NCBI GenBank assembly: GCA_022539475.1
Contig: VCMS01000114.1
Coordinates: 62,001 to 126,000, forward strand
Direction: 5' to 3'
DNA from: Gracilaria domingensis
Taxonomy: Eukaryota; Rhodophyta; Florideophyceae; Gracilariales; Gracilariaceae
Length of the DNA stretch: 64,000 nucleotides
Every line of letters begins with the position of its first letter. The stretch's first letter is position 1. The notes beneath the pieces were generated by a model. It was not told the DNA's origin. It saw only the letters and a program-made list of their open reading frames with translations, and made no database searches. Positions 1-11,019 of the stretch are shown one piece after another. The position numbers and the translations under genes are program-made.

Positions 1-470
1 CACTGCCACAGTTTGTTGTACACGAAATTGGGAAGGCCACTATCACTTCTGGTCTCCACGAACCCCTTGTCATCATCATTCACAATACCATGCCTCCTAT
101 TCAAATCCCTTGCCAGGAACAGTAGTCCGTCAACAGTGTGGTCAAGGGTGTGATCATTGAATGCACCCTTAATTTCCCTCTCGTCAGAGAAACGCATGAA
201 AGCTCCATGATTCGCCGAGACACCAAACTTATAGTCTCCGAGTCCTTCCATTTTCCCCTCCACGTCGCCCACATCACCCCCTGTGACAAGTCCGAAACCA
301 ACACGTTCGTCAATGAACTTCATACACTTCACAACTTCTTCTGGAATTGACTCTCCTTCTCTTCTCAACGTTCCATCAACGGAACTTAATATACCGTAAC
401 CATTGGCATATATGAACTTAGACAAGGTATTTGGTGAAATTTCCGCCAAGTCTCTCTGTTCCTCTGCCAT
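1..470 (-). CDS. HAD-superfamily phosphatase-like protein, N-terminal part (runs off the window)
   Basis: Open leftward frame of about 156 codons from an ATG at 468-470, running off the left edge. It is related to two other ORFs in the window (38374-38799 and 38862-39724). The HAD motif I region reads LSSVDGTL (aa 28-35). The related gene near 39.6 kb has DIDGTL there, so the first Asp, which is the usual nucleophile, is Ser30 here. A later VTGGDVGD segment resembles HAD motif II and NHGAF resembles the cap boundary of type IIB HAD phosphatases. I infer a sugar- or nucleotide-phosphatase fold that may be inactive. The C-terminal motif IV is outside the window. No disruption is visible in the part seen. 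It may be cargo of element II, because an array-linked relative occurs in element III. Confidence 0.6.
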   Translation of the reverse strand, partial: MAEEQRDLAEISPNTLSKFIYANGYGILSSVDGTLRREGESIPEEVVKCMKFIDERVGFGLVTGGDVGDVEGKMEGLGDYKFGVSANHGAFMRFSDEREIKGAFNDHTLDHTVDGLLFLARDLNRRHGIVNDDDKGFVETRSDSGLPNFVYNKLWQ

Positions 471-810
471 TTTTCCTGATACAGTCACCATACTGCCACA
501 AGTACCGCATAGACAGGAACTGCATATACTTCTCTTAAAAGCAACCTTAAGTGCAGTTTCAGAAGTGTTAGGACGCTACATGTTCAATTGCGAATTGAAT
601 GGTGCCACCAATGATGTTAACGATACCGAGCATTTGGCATGTTGCAATTAGACGCAACTGGACCAAAGACGTTTGACATTTGTTCAATTACCAGCCTGCC
701 GCACCTTTTCTATGTTCATATGTATAGCCTTGTAATAGTATACTACTCTTAATACTCGCAAGACACACATAATTTACTAATATCTCATTCTCATCCACTT
801 CGAGGCGCTC

Positions 811-1152
811 GCAGCCTCATTATTGGCAAATCGTCATCACTACTACTCTCGAGCACTTCGGTTCTACCGGCGTCCGCTTCCACACCAATCTCCACGACCA
901 CTTGGTCTTCGTCCATGTCAACCGCCCCAACCTCCTTATCGGACAACAGTTCATCCTCCGCCTCCTCCTCCTCGTTCACCANCAGCCTCATTATTAGCAA
1001 ATCGTCATCACTACTATTCCGAGCACTTCGGTTCTAACGGCGTCGCGCTTCTACACAGATCTCCACGACCAACTTTGGTCTTCGTCCATCGGTCAACGCC
1101 CCACCCTCCTTTATCGACAACAGTTCAATTCCTCCCGCCTCCTCCTCCTCGT
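811..1152. repeat. Tandem duplication, two units of about 171 bp
   Basis: The block starting GCAGCCTCATTATT at 811 recurs at 983 with a few substitutions and small indels, giving a period of 171 bp. An undetermined base (N) lies at 982, at the unit junction, so the copy number may be an assembly guess. Read leftward, both units encode acidic Glu/Asp-rich peptide ending in SSDDDLPIMRLRAPRSG-like text, so they may be the decayed acidic tail of a protein encoded on the minus strand. Confidence 0.8.
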
Positions 1153-3233
1153 CACAGCATTGACAACGTGGGTCGGAAACTCCCGCACCGCGATGAAACA
1201 GCATCAGGTAGTGCGAGCCTCTGGTACCACCATGTACATGTGGTTGATCTAACCAGCAAATCCATAGACTCGGGCCTATTTCCAACTTGTCTCCCACTTG
1301 CTTCCAGCATGTGTCACATCACACAGGCCCCCACGAGCCAGAGTAGACGGTGGGAATGATTATCTTCTTCGACTGGATAAAGCACCTCCGGACATCACTC
1401 GCACTGTTAGGTATGTTCATCCCCCACCAGTTGATGGCTTCCAGCGCTCACCCAGAGAGGAAAGCCCTCTTTCCCATAGGGCCATTCAAAGTTCCGGGGT
1501 TGCCAGTATTCCTTCTCTTCCGTATCGTACAAGCACCCCACTGAAGTCGGTGTGCAGCGTCTGGCGGCTTGCCTTTCTCGTCGTCGCCCAGAAATCGACC
1601 ACTCCAGTTTTTCGGAGTGTGACATCCTGCAAAGCTTCCTTCTTCGCCCCTGTGCCCAAATAGAGACGTCCCAAACGCCCTGCAGCAATTGTAACCATTC
1701 GACATCAAGTAAGACGCGACCATTTTAAACCACTGAGCTCCTCATTTCCTCCGGCTTCTCCAACCGTAACCCCAACGTGTCGACATCACTCTCCCCGCAA
1801 ATGGTCCACTCCGCTACCGGTACTTCCATCTTTATCATCGTTTGATTATTTTGAAACGACGACTATGCTGGTTCCTCTCCTTTCGATATCCGGCATCGCT
1901 CCATACTCATAATCTCCGAAGAAGTCCACCAACTTCCCCGACACATCCTCGCTGAACTCACCCGACCCGGCGCGCCCCGAACTTCTTCCACTCCTCCCAT
2001 TTAGGGACACCATTATCCGTCGCAGAACCATCAACACGCAATATACTTTCTGCCTTAAGCATGCAGCTTGCATTCGGGCGAAGAACATTTGCCCAAAATT
2101 CGGTCAAGCTCCCTGGATGTCGCAGGAAGCTCAACGCCGACAGCACCGTCTCTTCATCATCCGCATGAATCTGGCCGGGTCGAGTCGGGGATCACCTGCA
2201 TAACGAGAGAAGTCTCAGGCGCGCCCGTACAGAGCGATGGTTCAGCTTGCAGCGTGCCAAAAGAACAAAGATGGTGACATCTCTGAGAATTCGAGACACT
2301 TAGCAGCTGCCGACTCTATGTCCCTTCGGCGACGTGAATTGAGCTCTGAGTCAGGGGTCCTTGTGCTCAATTACGTTTCTTCCCTTGCCATTCCTCCCGC
2401 GATCTCAGCCCTGGGCATAAAAAACAGCACCAGATGAGAGATGGTTCGGTGGCCATCATATGGTCACACTCGAACAAGTCGCGTGCTCCTCATATTCGGA
2501 AGAGCTGTTCAGGTAACTCCGTCATCAAAATGACCCCGAACCTGTCTCTTGCTGATCGTTGGCGCAGCATCTTTCTCGACGGGTGAAACGCCCGTAGAAC
2601 TGTCGAACAGGAACGAAGCTATCGTCATAGTCCACACGCAGAAAATAGCAGAACTGCCTCGCGTTCGTGCATTCGCTCCTAAGCTCGCGACTGCCACGAA
2701 AGCTGAACCCTTAATCGGATCGTTCCTCTCAGCACATGTTAATAATTAGTTGAGACATTCAGGTCATCCGTGTCATGCTGGATATAGCAGAAGCTAGATC
2801 TCATGCTGTTGTGTGAAAGGTCTTCTCCGTTTCTTTTCCTCGGCGGATGCCCCGCTGTTCTTCTTCAGAGCTTCCAGAACTTCTATGGCACCGAACCGTC
2901 GATTTCGGGCCGTGCCAATTTCCCTATAACTCACCATGCGGCGCCCGGTTCTCGTGCAGCTTCTTCGCGGCTCCCGCTCTTCAAATGGGCAGATGTTCAG
3001 GCAGCAGCAGCGGGAGTCCTCCTCTTCGTCACGGAACTGCTTCACTGGTGCGGGGGGCGGAATTTACCTTGAGACATCGTCCGCAATCGATTTCTTGAAC
3101 GGAAGTCGTGGCAGTTCTAATTGACTCGTCCTGCTCCGAACACGTCGCGGCAATGTGGTTGACAAGTTACAACCTTGTCCCAAAAGAAAACTGATACACA
3201 GTTGCGTTGTTGTCGGGTCTTCAAAGTCACTAA
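1153..3233. other. No confident gene; possibly decayed continuation of the ParB-like gene
   Basis: Short open stretches occur on the minus strand (around 1448-1723, 1846-2088 and 2794-3045), but no domain was recognised and no frame stays open. Because the ParB-like gene reads leftward into this stretch and an acidic repeat tail lies beyond it at 811-1152, part of it may be the rest of one long decayed gene. That is inference only. Several small plus-strand ORFs are most likely chance. Confidence 0.3.
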
Positions 3234-5077
3234 TCATTCGATGGGGCAGAAAGACTGACTTCGCGTTTCAGGAACAGCTTCCATGGACTCTTCCTCGTTC
3301 AGTTCATTCCTCACTGCTCTAGCCGCGCGGATACAGAGAGACTGCTCTATCAATAAAAGAACCCTCGACCTCCTCAAAGCTTTCCCATTGCTTTTGTCTT
3401 CCGTCCGATTGCCCTTCAATAGAAACCATCTGAAGACAACAAGAATGAAGAAAAACTCCTCGGCATCCAAAACATATAGCGGAGTATGGGACCATGATGT
3501 GTTGAGACCTATGTCAACTCAAGTCTCACACATATCCTCGAAATGGGCCAGCATTCCCTCACGAGACATGAGTTGCAGGGCGACATTGGCATATCTCAGG
3601 TACTGACGCTCTTGCACAGTCCCAATCAGTTGGCTCTCCTTCAACACTTCTGTCACTTCTGCAGGATCCACGTCTGCCGGCGTCACCCCCTCAACATCTT
3701 CAATTAGAATGGCGACCACACTAACTATAGAGTGTATCTTGTCTGCAAACATCATCCTTCGCATGGTACTCGTCGACTCATTGAGGTACGAAGCAACACA
3801 TAACAATTCCTTCATCCCAATGGGCCTCCCATCTCTTCGTATCAGCAGATTGCAACGCCAAAACTTGGCTAATCGCTTCCACTTGGTGCACCAGTCGCTG
3901 CCAAATATTGTATAGCTTTCAGACGATGCAAACCATCTACAATGAAGCACTTCTTCGTTAGGCGTCCCTTGTCGTATCCCTCTCTCCCGTAGTAGCATCT
4001 TGTAAGGCCACCACTGGAGAACCCATCGACTGCAATATCCCCCGCTCCTCCATACTCTTCACAAGGGCTTCAACGTGGCGTCTACTTACTCCACGGAGTA
4101 AATTGGGCGGAGTGTCCACCAGAGTGATGTCAACAGTAACACAACCATCCGGTAGTAATTGAGGTTCACCTTTGGTACCTTCTGACGAATTCGTCTGTAC
4201 GTCTTGCTCCGAGTAGGTGTCCCTTGTGTTCCAGACCGCTCGCCAGAAACACTTGAACGTGCCATTCTTGCGGACAGAACACAACGTCATCGTCCTGCTG
4301 CTCCGCAGTTTCTGGTGCAGTTTGGGGTACAGATGGACCAGCTCCTTGCGCGGATTGCGCATCCGCGTCTGGAAGGGGACCTTTCATGATCTTATCTCCT
4401 CCTCTTGCACAGCCGTCCCGTGCTGAACCGTCTGTTTCGACGCAGAAGATCCCCTTGTGTCGACGGTCTGATTAATCGCAGGAGAAGCCCTTTTCGACGC
4501 AGTGGGCTTCGTAGCGGAGGTAGACTCTGTTTGACCTGTCCGCTTCGTAGCTGGGGATACTCTCGTCTCCATAGACCGCTTCGTAACAGACGACGGACCT
4601 GCCCGCGGAGGTGGTACTGATGCGCTACCTCTCGGTGTTGATGAACTTCGAATTGGCTCCGTGCGGTTGTCGGCGTCATCACCTCACTCATAGCGCTCAC
4701 CGTTCCTCGCTTCGACGCCGGAATGCTGGCTGCCACCGGTTCCATCATTTTCTCATCCCAAGGAGCGGCCGTCCGGAGATCCTGGATATATTGTGGAAGA
4801 TCCAGGCCCTCCGCCCGGTAAGGGTAGAACGTCTGACCGCTTCGACTGATGAGAATATTATGAACCACCACAAGACCTGGGTCCAATTGCTTCCGTTCAA
4901 CTCGCGGCGTAGAACACTTTCAATTCCATGCAACAAAGCTTCCCCGACTATCACCTTTCCTTCATTCTCAATATCCATCTGCAGAGAAACCCGCATTCCA
5001 CCTTGCAATGATCGAGTGCTCCTCCGAGAGCGAGGAGTCACGCTTTGCGTACGCTTTCGAACACGAGTTGGCTTCAT
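3234..5077 (-). pseudogene. ParB-like domain protein, frameshifted
   Basis: Starts at an ATG just downstream of a leftward TATA-type promoter. The N-terminal part is basic (many Arg/Lys/Ser). It is followed by a Ser/Thr/Lys-rich linker around 4384-4570, and then a segment resembling the ParB/sulfiredoxin-like nuclease fold: VTVDITLVDTPPNLLRGVS, then LVKSMEERGILQSMG (4020-4140). After a frameshift near 3960 comes FIVDGLHRLKAIQYLAATG (about 3890-3950), which matches the family signature DGxHRxxA. Further frameshifts lie near 4880, 4580 and 4280, and an in-frame TGA occurs at about 3519. The ParB fold binds or cuts DNA and can hydrolyse CTP in bacterial relatives; here only the fold can be suggested. 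It is divergent from the methyltransferase-SET gene and appears to share the control region. Confidence 0.5.
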
Positions 5078-5144
5078 GTTGAACAGCTATTGCAGTGAAA
5101 GGTGTATATCAACAATACGCTCGCTCTGGACGATACAAGAACGG

Positions 5145-5290
5145 AGGCCAGCCTTTAAATGGCGACTTACGCTGGGCACCCCCGCTTTCGGCAGTCCTCC
5201 CAGCGCACTGCCAGTCTCGTCCGTGTCCTGTCCGTGGCCGCTCGCACACTGATTGTACGCTTTAGAGTGGTGGAGTTCGCGCAATGATGA
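5145..5290 (-). promoter_or_regulatory. TATA-type promoter of the ParB-like gene
   Basis: On the minus strand this stretch matches the plus-strand promoters at 6430-6548 and 27400-27512: an acggac/gagactggcagtgc block, a gctgccgaaagcgggg block, then cccagcgtaa and a TATA element (ATTTAAAGGC at 5151-5160), followed by CCTCCGTT near the presumed transcription start. The ParB-like ORF starts about 75 bp downstream. Shared promoter sequence on genes facing away from each other suggests common control of both transcription units. Confidence 0.6.
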
Positions 5291-5340
5291 CTCACGCGAG
5301 CAATGGTCGCGTTCTCAATCATGCTCTTCAAATGCTTTGC

Positions 5341-6245
5341 ATAGTAGTCAAGAGTACACTCATTCACTTCCATGTACAGCCTACTCCCGCAAATACACGT
5401 GGACAGCGGTGCCAACGTACCGGCGGCCGGGTGTAGCGAAATCACTGCGCGGGGCGTGTTTTGAGAGGTCCCGGGAAGGCACCGGAATGTGGCCAGAACG
5501 TGCCCGCGGGCGTGGGGGGTCGGTCGTGTTAGGGTAGGTACCCTAACACGACCGGACCCCCCCGCCCGCGGGCATAAAATCGCACATTTTTCAAAAAATC
5601 GCCCAAAACGTGCCCGCGGGCGGGGGGGTCCAGTCGTGTTAGGGTGGGTACCCTAACACGACCGACCCCCCCCCCGCCCGCGGGCACGTTTTGGACGATT
5701 TTTTGGGACCCTCCGGAGACCTCCCAAAACACTCCTCCCGGCACTTCCTGTACCCACTGCGTCACCTTAGTGCACCATCCCGTCATCTACACCCTCCAGA
5801 CACTCCCTAATTTCCGAGATGGTGCACTGAGGTGACCATCTCGTCTTCTCCACCATCCAGACACTCCCTAATTTCCGGGATGGTGCACTGAGGTGACGCA
5901 GTGGGTACAGGAAGTGCCGGGAGGAGTGTTTTGGGAGATCTCCGGAGGGTGTCAAAAAATCGTCCAAAACGTGCCCGCGGGCGGGGGGGGGGGGGGTCGG
6001 TCGTGTTAGGGTACCTACCCTAACACGACTGGACCCCCACGCCCGCGGGCACGTTTTGGACGATTTTTTGAAAAATGTGCGATTTTATGCCCGCGGGCGG
6101 GGGGTTCCGGTCGTGTTAGGGTACCTACCCTAACACGACCGACCCCTCTCGCCCGCGGGCACGTTCTGGCTACATTCCGGCGCCTTCCGGAGACCTCCCA
6201 AAACACTCCTCCCGCCACTTCCGGCAGTGATTTCGCTGCACACGC
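5341..6245. repeat. Palindrome array between divergent genes
   Basis: Four GC-rich palindromes of the form CGTGTTAGGGTAGGTACCCTAACACG, each framed by CGCCCGCGGGC blocks and separated by AT-rich spacers with CGCACATTTTTCAAAAAATCG. The two halves of the array (5455-5780 and 5890-6235) face each other around a ~110-bp centre with repeated GGTGCACTGAGGTGACG text. The left edge (5341-5440) recurs in inverted orientation at 38300-38405. The array lies between the leftward ParB-like promoter and the rightward methyltransferase promoter, so it may be a bidirectional control region or a binding or replication site. Confidence 0.85.
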
Positions 6246-6429
6246 CGTGCACATATATCAAACTAGAGAAAACTAGCGCTTCACACCCACTTGATCCGCG
6301 ACTTTTAGCACAATACGGGACCATTTCAATAGCTCCGAATCGCGACGCGGCCGACACGCGACGCATGCCCGACACGCGACGCTATCGCTCCGACACGTGA
6401 CGCTATCGCTCCGACACGCGACGCTATCG

Positions 6430-6548
6430 CTCCGAGCGGACACGGACACGGACGAGACTGGCAGTGCGCTGGGAGGAGCTGCCGAAAGCGGGGGTGCCCA
6501 GCGTAAATCGCTATTTAAAGGCTCGCCTCCGTTGTTTGCGCTGAAGCG
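6430..6548 (+). promoter_or_regulatory. Promoter of methyltransferase-SET copy A
   Basis: A TATA element (TATTTAAAGG) lies at 6512-6520, about 30 bp before the ATG at 6549. The upstream blocks gacgagactggcagtgc and gctgccgaaagcgggg are shared with 27400-27512 and, inverted, with 5145-5290. Upstream, at about 6340-6435, short cgacacgcgacgctatcgctc repeats occur and may be regulator-binding sites. Confidence 0.65.
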
Positions 6549-9500
6549 ATGGATTCCACCGATGTTGGAGAGGAGATACATCCTATCGACATGAGTGCTC
6601 CGCCTCCGGCGTTCCATGCATATGTCAGACTTTTTTTCGTTCTTCGCGATGCTTTGGAAAACAGCGATGGAGGCCCTGATCGGCCACGGGACGTGGGGTT
6701 TAGAGGGTTAATAGAGTTCTGCGCCGAGAACTATAAGGATATTCCGGAGGCAAGGAAGATGTTTGAGGAGGCCACTAACTCCAAGAACCTGCAGAACTTG
6801 ACACTGCAACAGCTGCGAAAGAGTGTTGTGAATAACAAACCTGTGGAACAACGATATCTTGTAACGAAGCTTCTTGACAAGAAGGACGGGGATGAGGACC
6901 AGAGTCTCCGCGATTTTTTCCTTCTCTCTATGGATATGGGTATATACCTACCGGTGCGATGCCTGGTTGGTTATTTCATGACCAGGAGAAAGCAGGTTCT
7001 GAAGACGACAGTGTTCATCCCACCAACAGCTGTGAACCCATTTGAGGTCGTTATATACTTATCATACCTCGGCCACATAATGGGAGAGAACGACAACATC
7101 CGAATGATGAAGAAGAAACAACCGAAAAAGAAACGAAAAGTGAACCATGCACCATCTGTGTACATACCCACTTTTACGTCGTTCTCCAAAGACAACTGTG
7201 ATCGACTGGGATTCGCTATCAGTGAGGTCGTATGGGCATGGAGTTGTTTTGCGGCCATCTTGGATACACGAACGTTCAGCACATGGTGAAACCATACATT
7301 TACATGAATATGCAGACGTTGAAGTATACAGCGCCAGAGACACGGGAGTCCGGTTATGCCCCGCCGAGCCAGAGTACTCGATTCAACACAAAGGATGTGC
7401 CACAGAGCAGTACTAGTGGATCGGTGGAGACCTTGAGTGATGAATGCGATACAAACCTGCGAATACTGGCTAAGGAGTTTTTGACAGACCTCGAAACCAT
7501 ATGCACCCACGATAGCCTCTATAGCTTACGGGCTGATCAGATGAGGAACTGGATAGAGTTTTCGGAGATACGGATGGATACCGTATCTAGCTCTGACTCC
7601 GGTGAGTTGCCTGCTCGATTTCAGAAGTTTTCGGAGTTGCTATGGAAACCGATACAGGATATGCGTCATGCGGCAGGGTTCCATGTCGGCATTCACGCGA
7701 AACCTGATATTGAACTGACGAAAACCCCTAAAACTTCCGGTAATGCCGAACCTTCTTCGACCAAGTCTGCCCCATCCCCACCTCGTCGAGAGTATATGAA
7801 CCTCGTGAGCTCCGATAGCGACGAGTTCGAGAAGCCGGTGAATCTTGCGGAGCATGAATCTCGGGTTGCCGGGTACAACATCCAAAAGACTGGTATTGAG
7901 CCGCCCATGAAGGGGATATCCAGTCTCCTTCGAATGAATATGGACAAGGTGTGGAAGGGGATGAGAAAGTCACACTTTGTAGCGTACAACTGTGACATGA
8001 CGGACTTGAGGCACACACACGAAACGTTTGTGAATCAGAGTGAGATTTTATGGGGTGAGGCACAGCTTGTCCTAACAGACCCTCCCTTTAACACTCGAAG
8101 GAAGAGGAACAAACGGAATAGTGGTCACGATGTCTTCAGTGAGGAAGACATGATCCGTACGGCTGACTTAATAAGTTCCGCGCTTCGGTCAGGTGGGCAC
8201 TTCATTATATTCTGTGCCATGGCACAGTTTCATGTGTGGCACAGGATACTTTCGGAAACGGCGAGTACGAAAGATGAAGCTGGAAGCGAAGGTAAACCAG
8301 AACTCATGCCTTCGTTTAAAGTGGATGCAAATCCACTGGTGTTCATCCGGGATCGCAGTAATGTTGGAGGGAATCTACGGAAGTTTGGGATACAGCCCGT
8401 AACGGAGTACGCCGTTCATGGGGTGAAGCGTGGATTGCGACCATCGGAGGAAGCCAGTCTTACTCCATTTGAGGAGAACAATTTCATTCCTTCTACTTTC
8501 CCGGCTAACAGGAATGTAATTGACCGGGTTCCATAACCGAGAGCGGGGGAGTGGTTGACATGGAAGGTACATGAGCCAGGTAGTTCAGTACCAGGTGGGC
8601 AGTACATAAGACCGGAGCAGAAGTCCAGGTAGTTGATGAAGGAGTTGATATGTCGCTTCACAAGACCGGGTGATCTTGTCATGGACATGTTCGCGGGAAC
8701 TTTTTCTACGGGTATGGCGTGCCTATCGCTGACAAAGCATAGGACGTTCTTGGGGTGCGAGAAGAATAGGCCATGCTTCAGCCATGCGAAGCACCATCTA
8801 ACGACTCTTATGGCCGAAGTTATTCGCGGGGGGAAGAATGACATCCTGGTTGAACAGGAGGTGGTGGATGCGGCTTCAACGACCTATGAACGGGTTCCAC
8901 ATCGGGACCGAGGTCGGCTTGAATGGGAGGCTCCATTTGGTTACCCCCAGTACCAAGTGATGCCTGGACATATTACTCAGTTCCTAGGAAGATACTGGAA
9001 GGACTGGGACTTTGTCGAGAAGTGTGGACAGCGTACTGTAGATCTTTGGGAGGGGAAGTACCGAGGAGCTCTGAATCTTATGGATATGCATATGCTGTTG
9101 ACTGTTGAAGCCAATCGCTATCGCTTACATGTAGCATCTTCTAAGATTCGACATCCCCGTGGTGGTATGGGGGTGTTCACGGAACATAAGATATTGGCTG
9201 GGGAAACTATCTGTCATTTCTATGGAACTTTGGTATACACGGATCTGACGAACCGGAAGGAAAGACACTTAACGTATGGAAGTGGCTGTCTCGGAGCAGC
9301 TCCAGTGCGGTACAAGTTGTTTTCTATGATGGTCACTGTGACTGGTTCGGAGTTTCTGCACCTGAGTAACAGACCAGGACAGGCTCAGATAGGAAGGAGA
9401 GCGAAGTCTACATTGTCCCGGCGCCTTTTTGTATCGGGGGCTACATTAACGACGTCGGATATCATGCCGGGGATCCTGATTTATCAGAGCTCCGGTCAAA

Positions 9501-9684
9501 CAGGACTCGAAGTGCCAATGTGCAGGTGGTGGAAGCGAAGTCCGTGATACAGTTTAAGTCAGACCTTTCTAACTATGCTCTACTTCGTTGTAGAGCAGTA
9601 AGAGATATTGAGAGGGGCGAAGAGTTGTATTTCAACTACGGAGAGCAGTACGTCTGGGACTGGGCTCTGACATTGGAGCAATAG
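6549..9684 (+). pseudogene. DNA methyltransferase-SET domain fusion, copy A
   Basis: Compared with copy B (27513-30650), this is one coding unit of about 1045 codons. Residues 1 to about 300 match no family I know and contain PKKKRKV (7122-7142), a classic monopartite nuclear localisation signal. A Ser/Pro linker follows. Methyltransferase motif IV is DPPFN (8078-8092) and the SAM-binding motif I is DMFAG with a following TG (8684-8710). Motif IV before motif I is the beta-class order of amino-methyltransferases, and DPPF favours N6-adenine. From about 9127 to 9684 comes a SET-like domain: VASSKIRHPRGGMGVF at its start, and AVRDIERGEELYFNYGEQY at its end. The usual NHSC motif is not recognisable. 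Damage: a 1-nt loss near 7254, stops at about 8534 and 8630, and a 1-nt loss near 9388. Substrates are inferred, not shown. Confidence 0.8.
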
Positions 9685-9932
9685 ATGAGTTCAGTACCGA
9701 ATAGAAAGTAAATATGCTTGTGAGTATTGCAGTTGCCTGCAATACGCGTTGTTGTACATGTACACTGGAGCTCTTCATCTGTAACGGCGATATTTGCGAC
9801 CCATTGGGCACCTCAAATTCCTAAAAAGCAGGAACTGCGAAGTCTCCCGGAATATCTGAACCATGCACCCCCCCCCACCCCCTCCCCCCCTCCCCAACAA
9901 TTTCGTTTCATTACCCTGTTTATCTCCACAAC

Positions 9933-11019
9933 ATGGGTATAACGCCGAGAAAGCGAAATAGTACGCAGCCGAACAAGAGTGGACAGAAGAAGAGAAGAGC
10001 ATCGGATGATACGAATCAGGCTACAAGAACCGCACTTCCTAAACGGAAGTCGTCCTCGACGAAGGAGAGAGTCAGTGGGCGTCCTTCTACAGGACTCTCT
10101 CGCCCATCTCGCAGCGGAGCGTCTTCCGGGATTGCGTCAAGAATTCGTGGATCAGCGAACGATGTCGTGCCGTCAACTGCCGATAATGCAAATAGTGCAT
10201 CTGTCTCTGCTCCTCAAGAAGATGAGATAACTCGGCCCAGCGGGTCAGGACAGGAGGCCATGACAACTGGAACTGAAGAGGTTCGTATGACACCAAAACC
10301 TTCATGTCCCCGGCCGATATCGAAGACCGGAGCTACTGGGGCGCGGGTTACGCCGCCCAATGGATCTGGACAACAAGGGACAATGACGAAAAGTCGTGAG
10401 AGCCCTAGTATATTAAGATCGTCACGTCCATCCCTGTCTTCTAGAACTGGGGCCGCTATGAATCGTATTATGCCTCGCAATGGGTCCGGACAAGGGAGAA
10501 AGACAATAAGAAATCGAGAGACAACTGATAGACAAGTTACTCCTCGACCTTCCCCTCTTTCCAGAACGGGGGCCGTTGTAGCTCGTACGAGGCCCAATTC
10601 ATCTGATATACCATGCCATGGAGGAGGACAGACACGGGAGTTGGAGCTCGGAGCCGTGCCAAGGGTGGACACAGAATGCCTGCAGCCTCTCGTGTCTAAG
10701 GCTATGGCACATGAGGATAGTTTCGATAACGAAATAACACCGAATCCTGCGGCATTACCGGGCCTGTCGCCGAAGAGGCTAGGGAAATACCGGAAGATAT
10801 CCACACTGGTGTGAAATCAACCTCAATGAACAGACGTGATCTTTTAAATGAACTGAATTGCTTGAAAGAAAAGGTTAAGACGCTACAAGAGGACTTGATG
10901 GTTCGGGGAATTCTAGTGAAGGTCGCCCAAGAGCAGAGTACGGCTTTGAAAAAGAGGCTTGAAGAGAAGGATATAGTCATTGAAGGGCTAAGAGGGGCAC
11001 TGAAACAGGAGGGAGATAG
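9933..11019 (+). pseudogene. ORF3, 5' part (copy A, split by element I)
   Basis: Starts at ATG 9933, about 250 bp after the methyltransferase-SET stop and behind a C-rich tract at 9867-9898. The first ~280 residues are basic and low in complexity (Ser/Thr/Arg/Pro, with repeated GSGQ-type units). From about 10840 a coiled coil follows (LLNELNCLKEKV... and ALKKRLEEKD). A 1-nt loss near 10761 breaks the frame. The gene stops being readable at 11019, where element I is inserted, and its remainder lies at 20234-21544. A DNA-binding or scaffold role for the element is a guess from composition; no known domain was recognised. Confidence 0.7.

Noticed and set aside
5515-5565. Telomere repeats or a former chromosome end
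   Set aside because: TTAGGGT occurs once per palindrome arm and never in tandem, and the arrays sit inside transposons.
8633-9547. Separate methyltransferase gene starting at 8633
   Set aside because: Copy B shows the frame running through this point; the apparent start follows a nonsense mutation near 8630.
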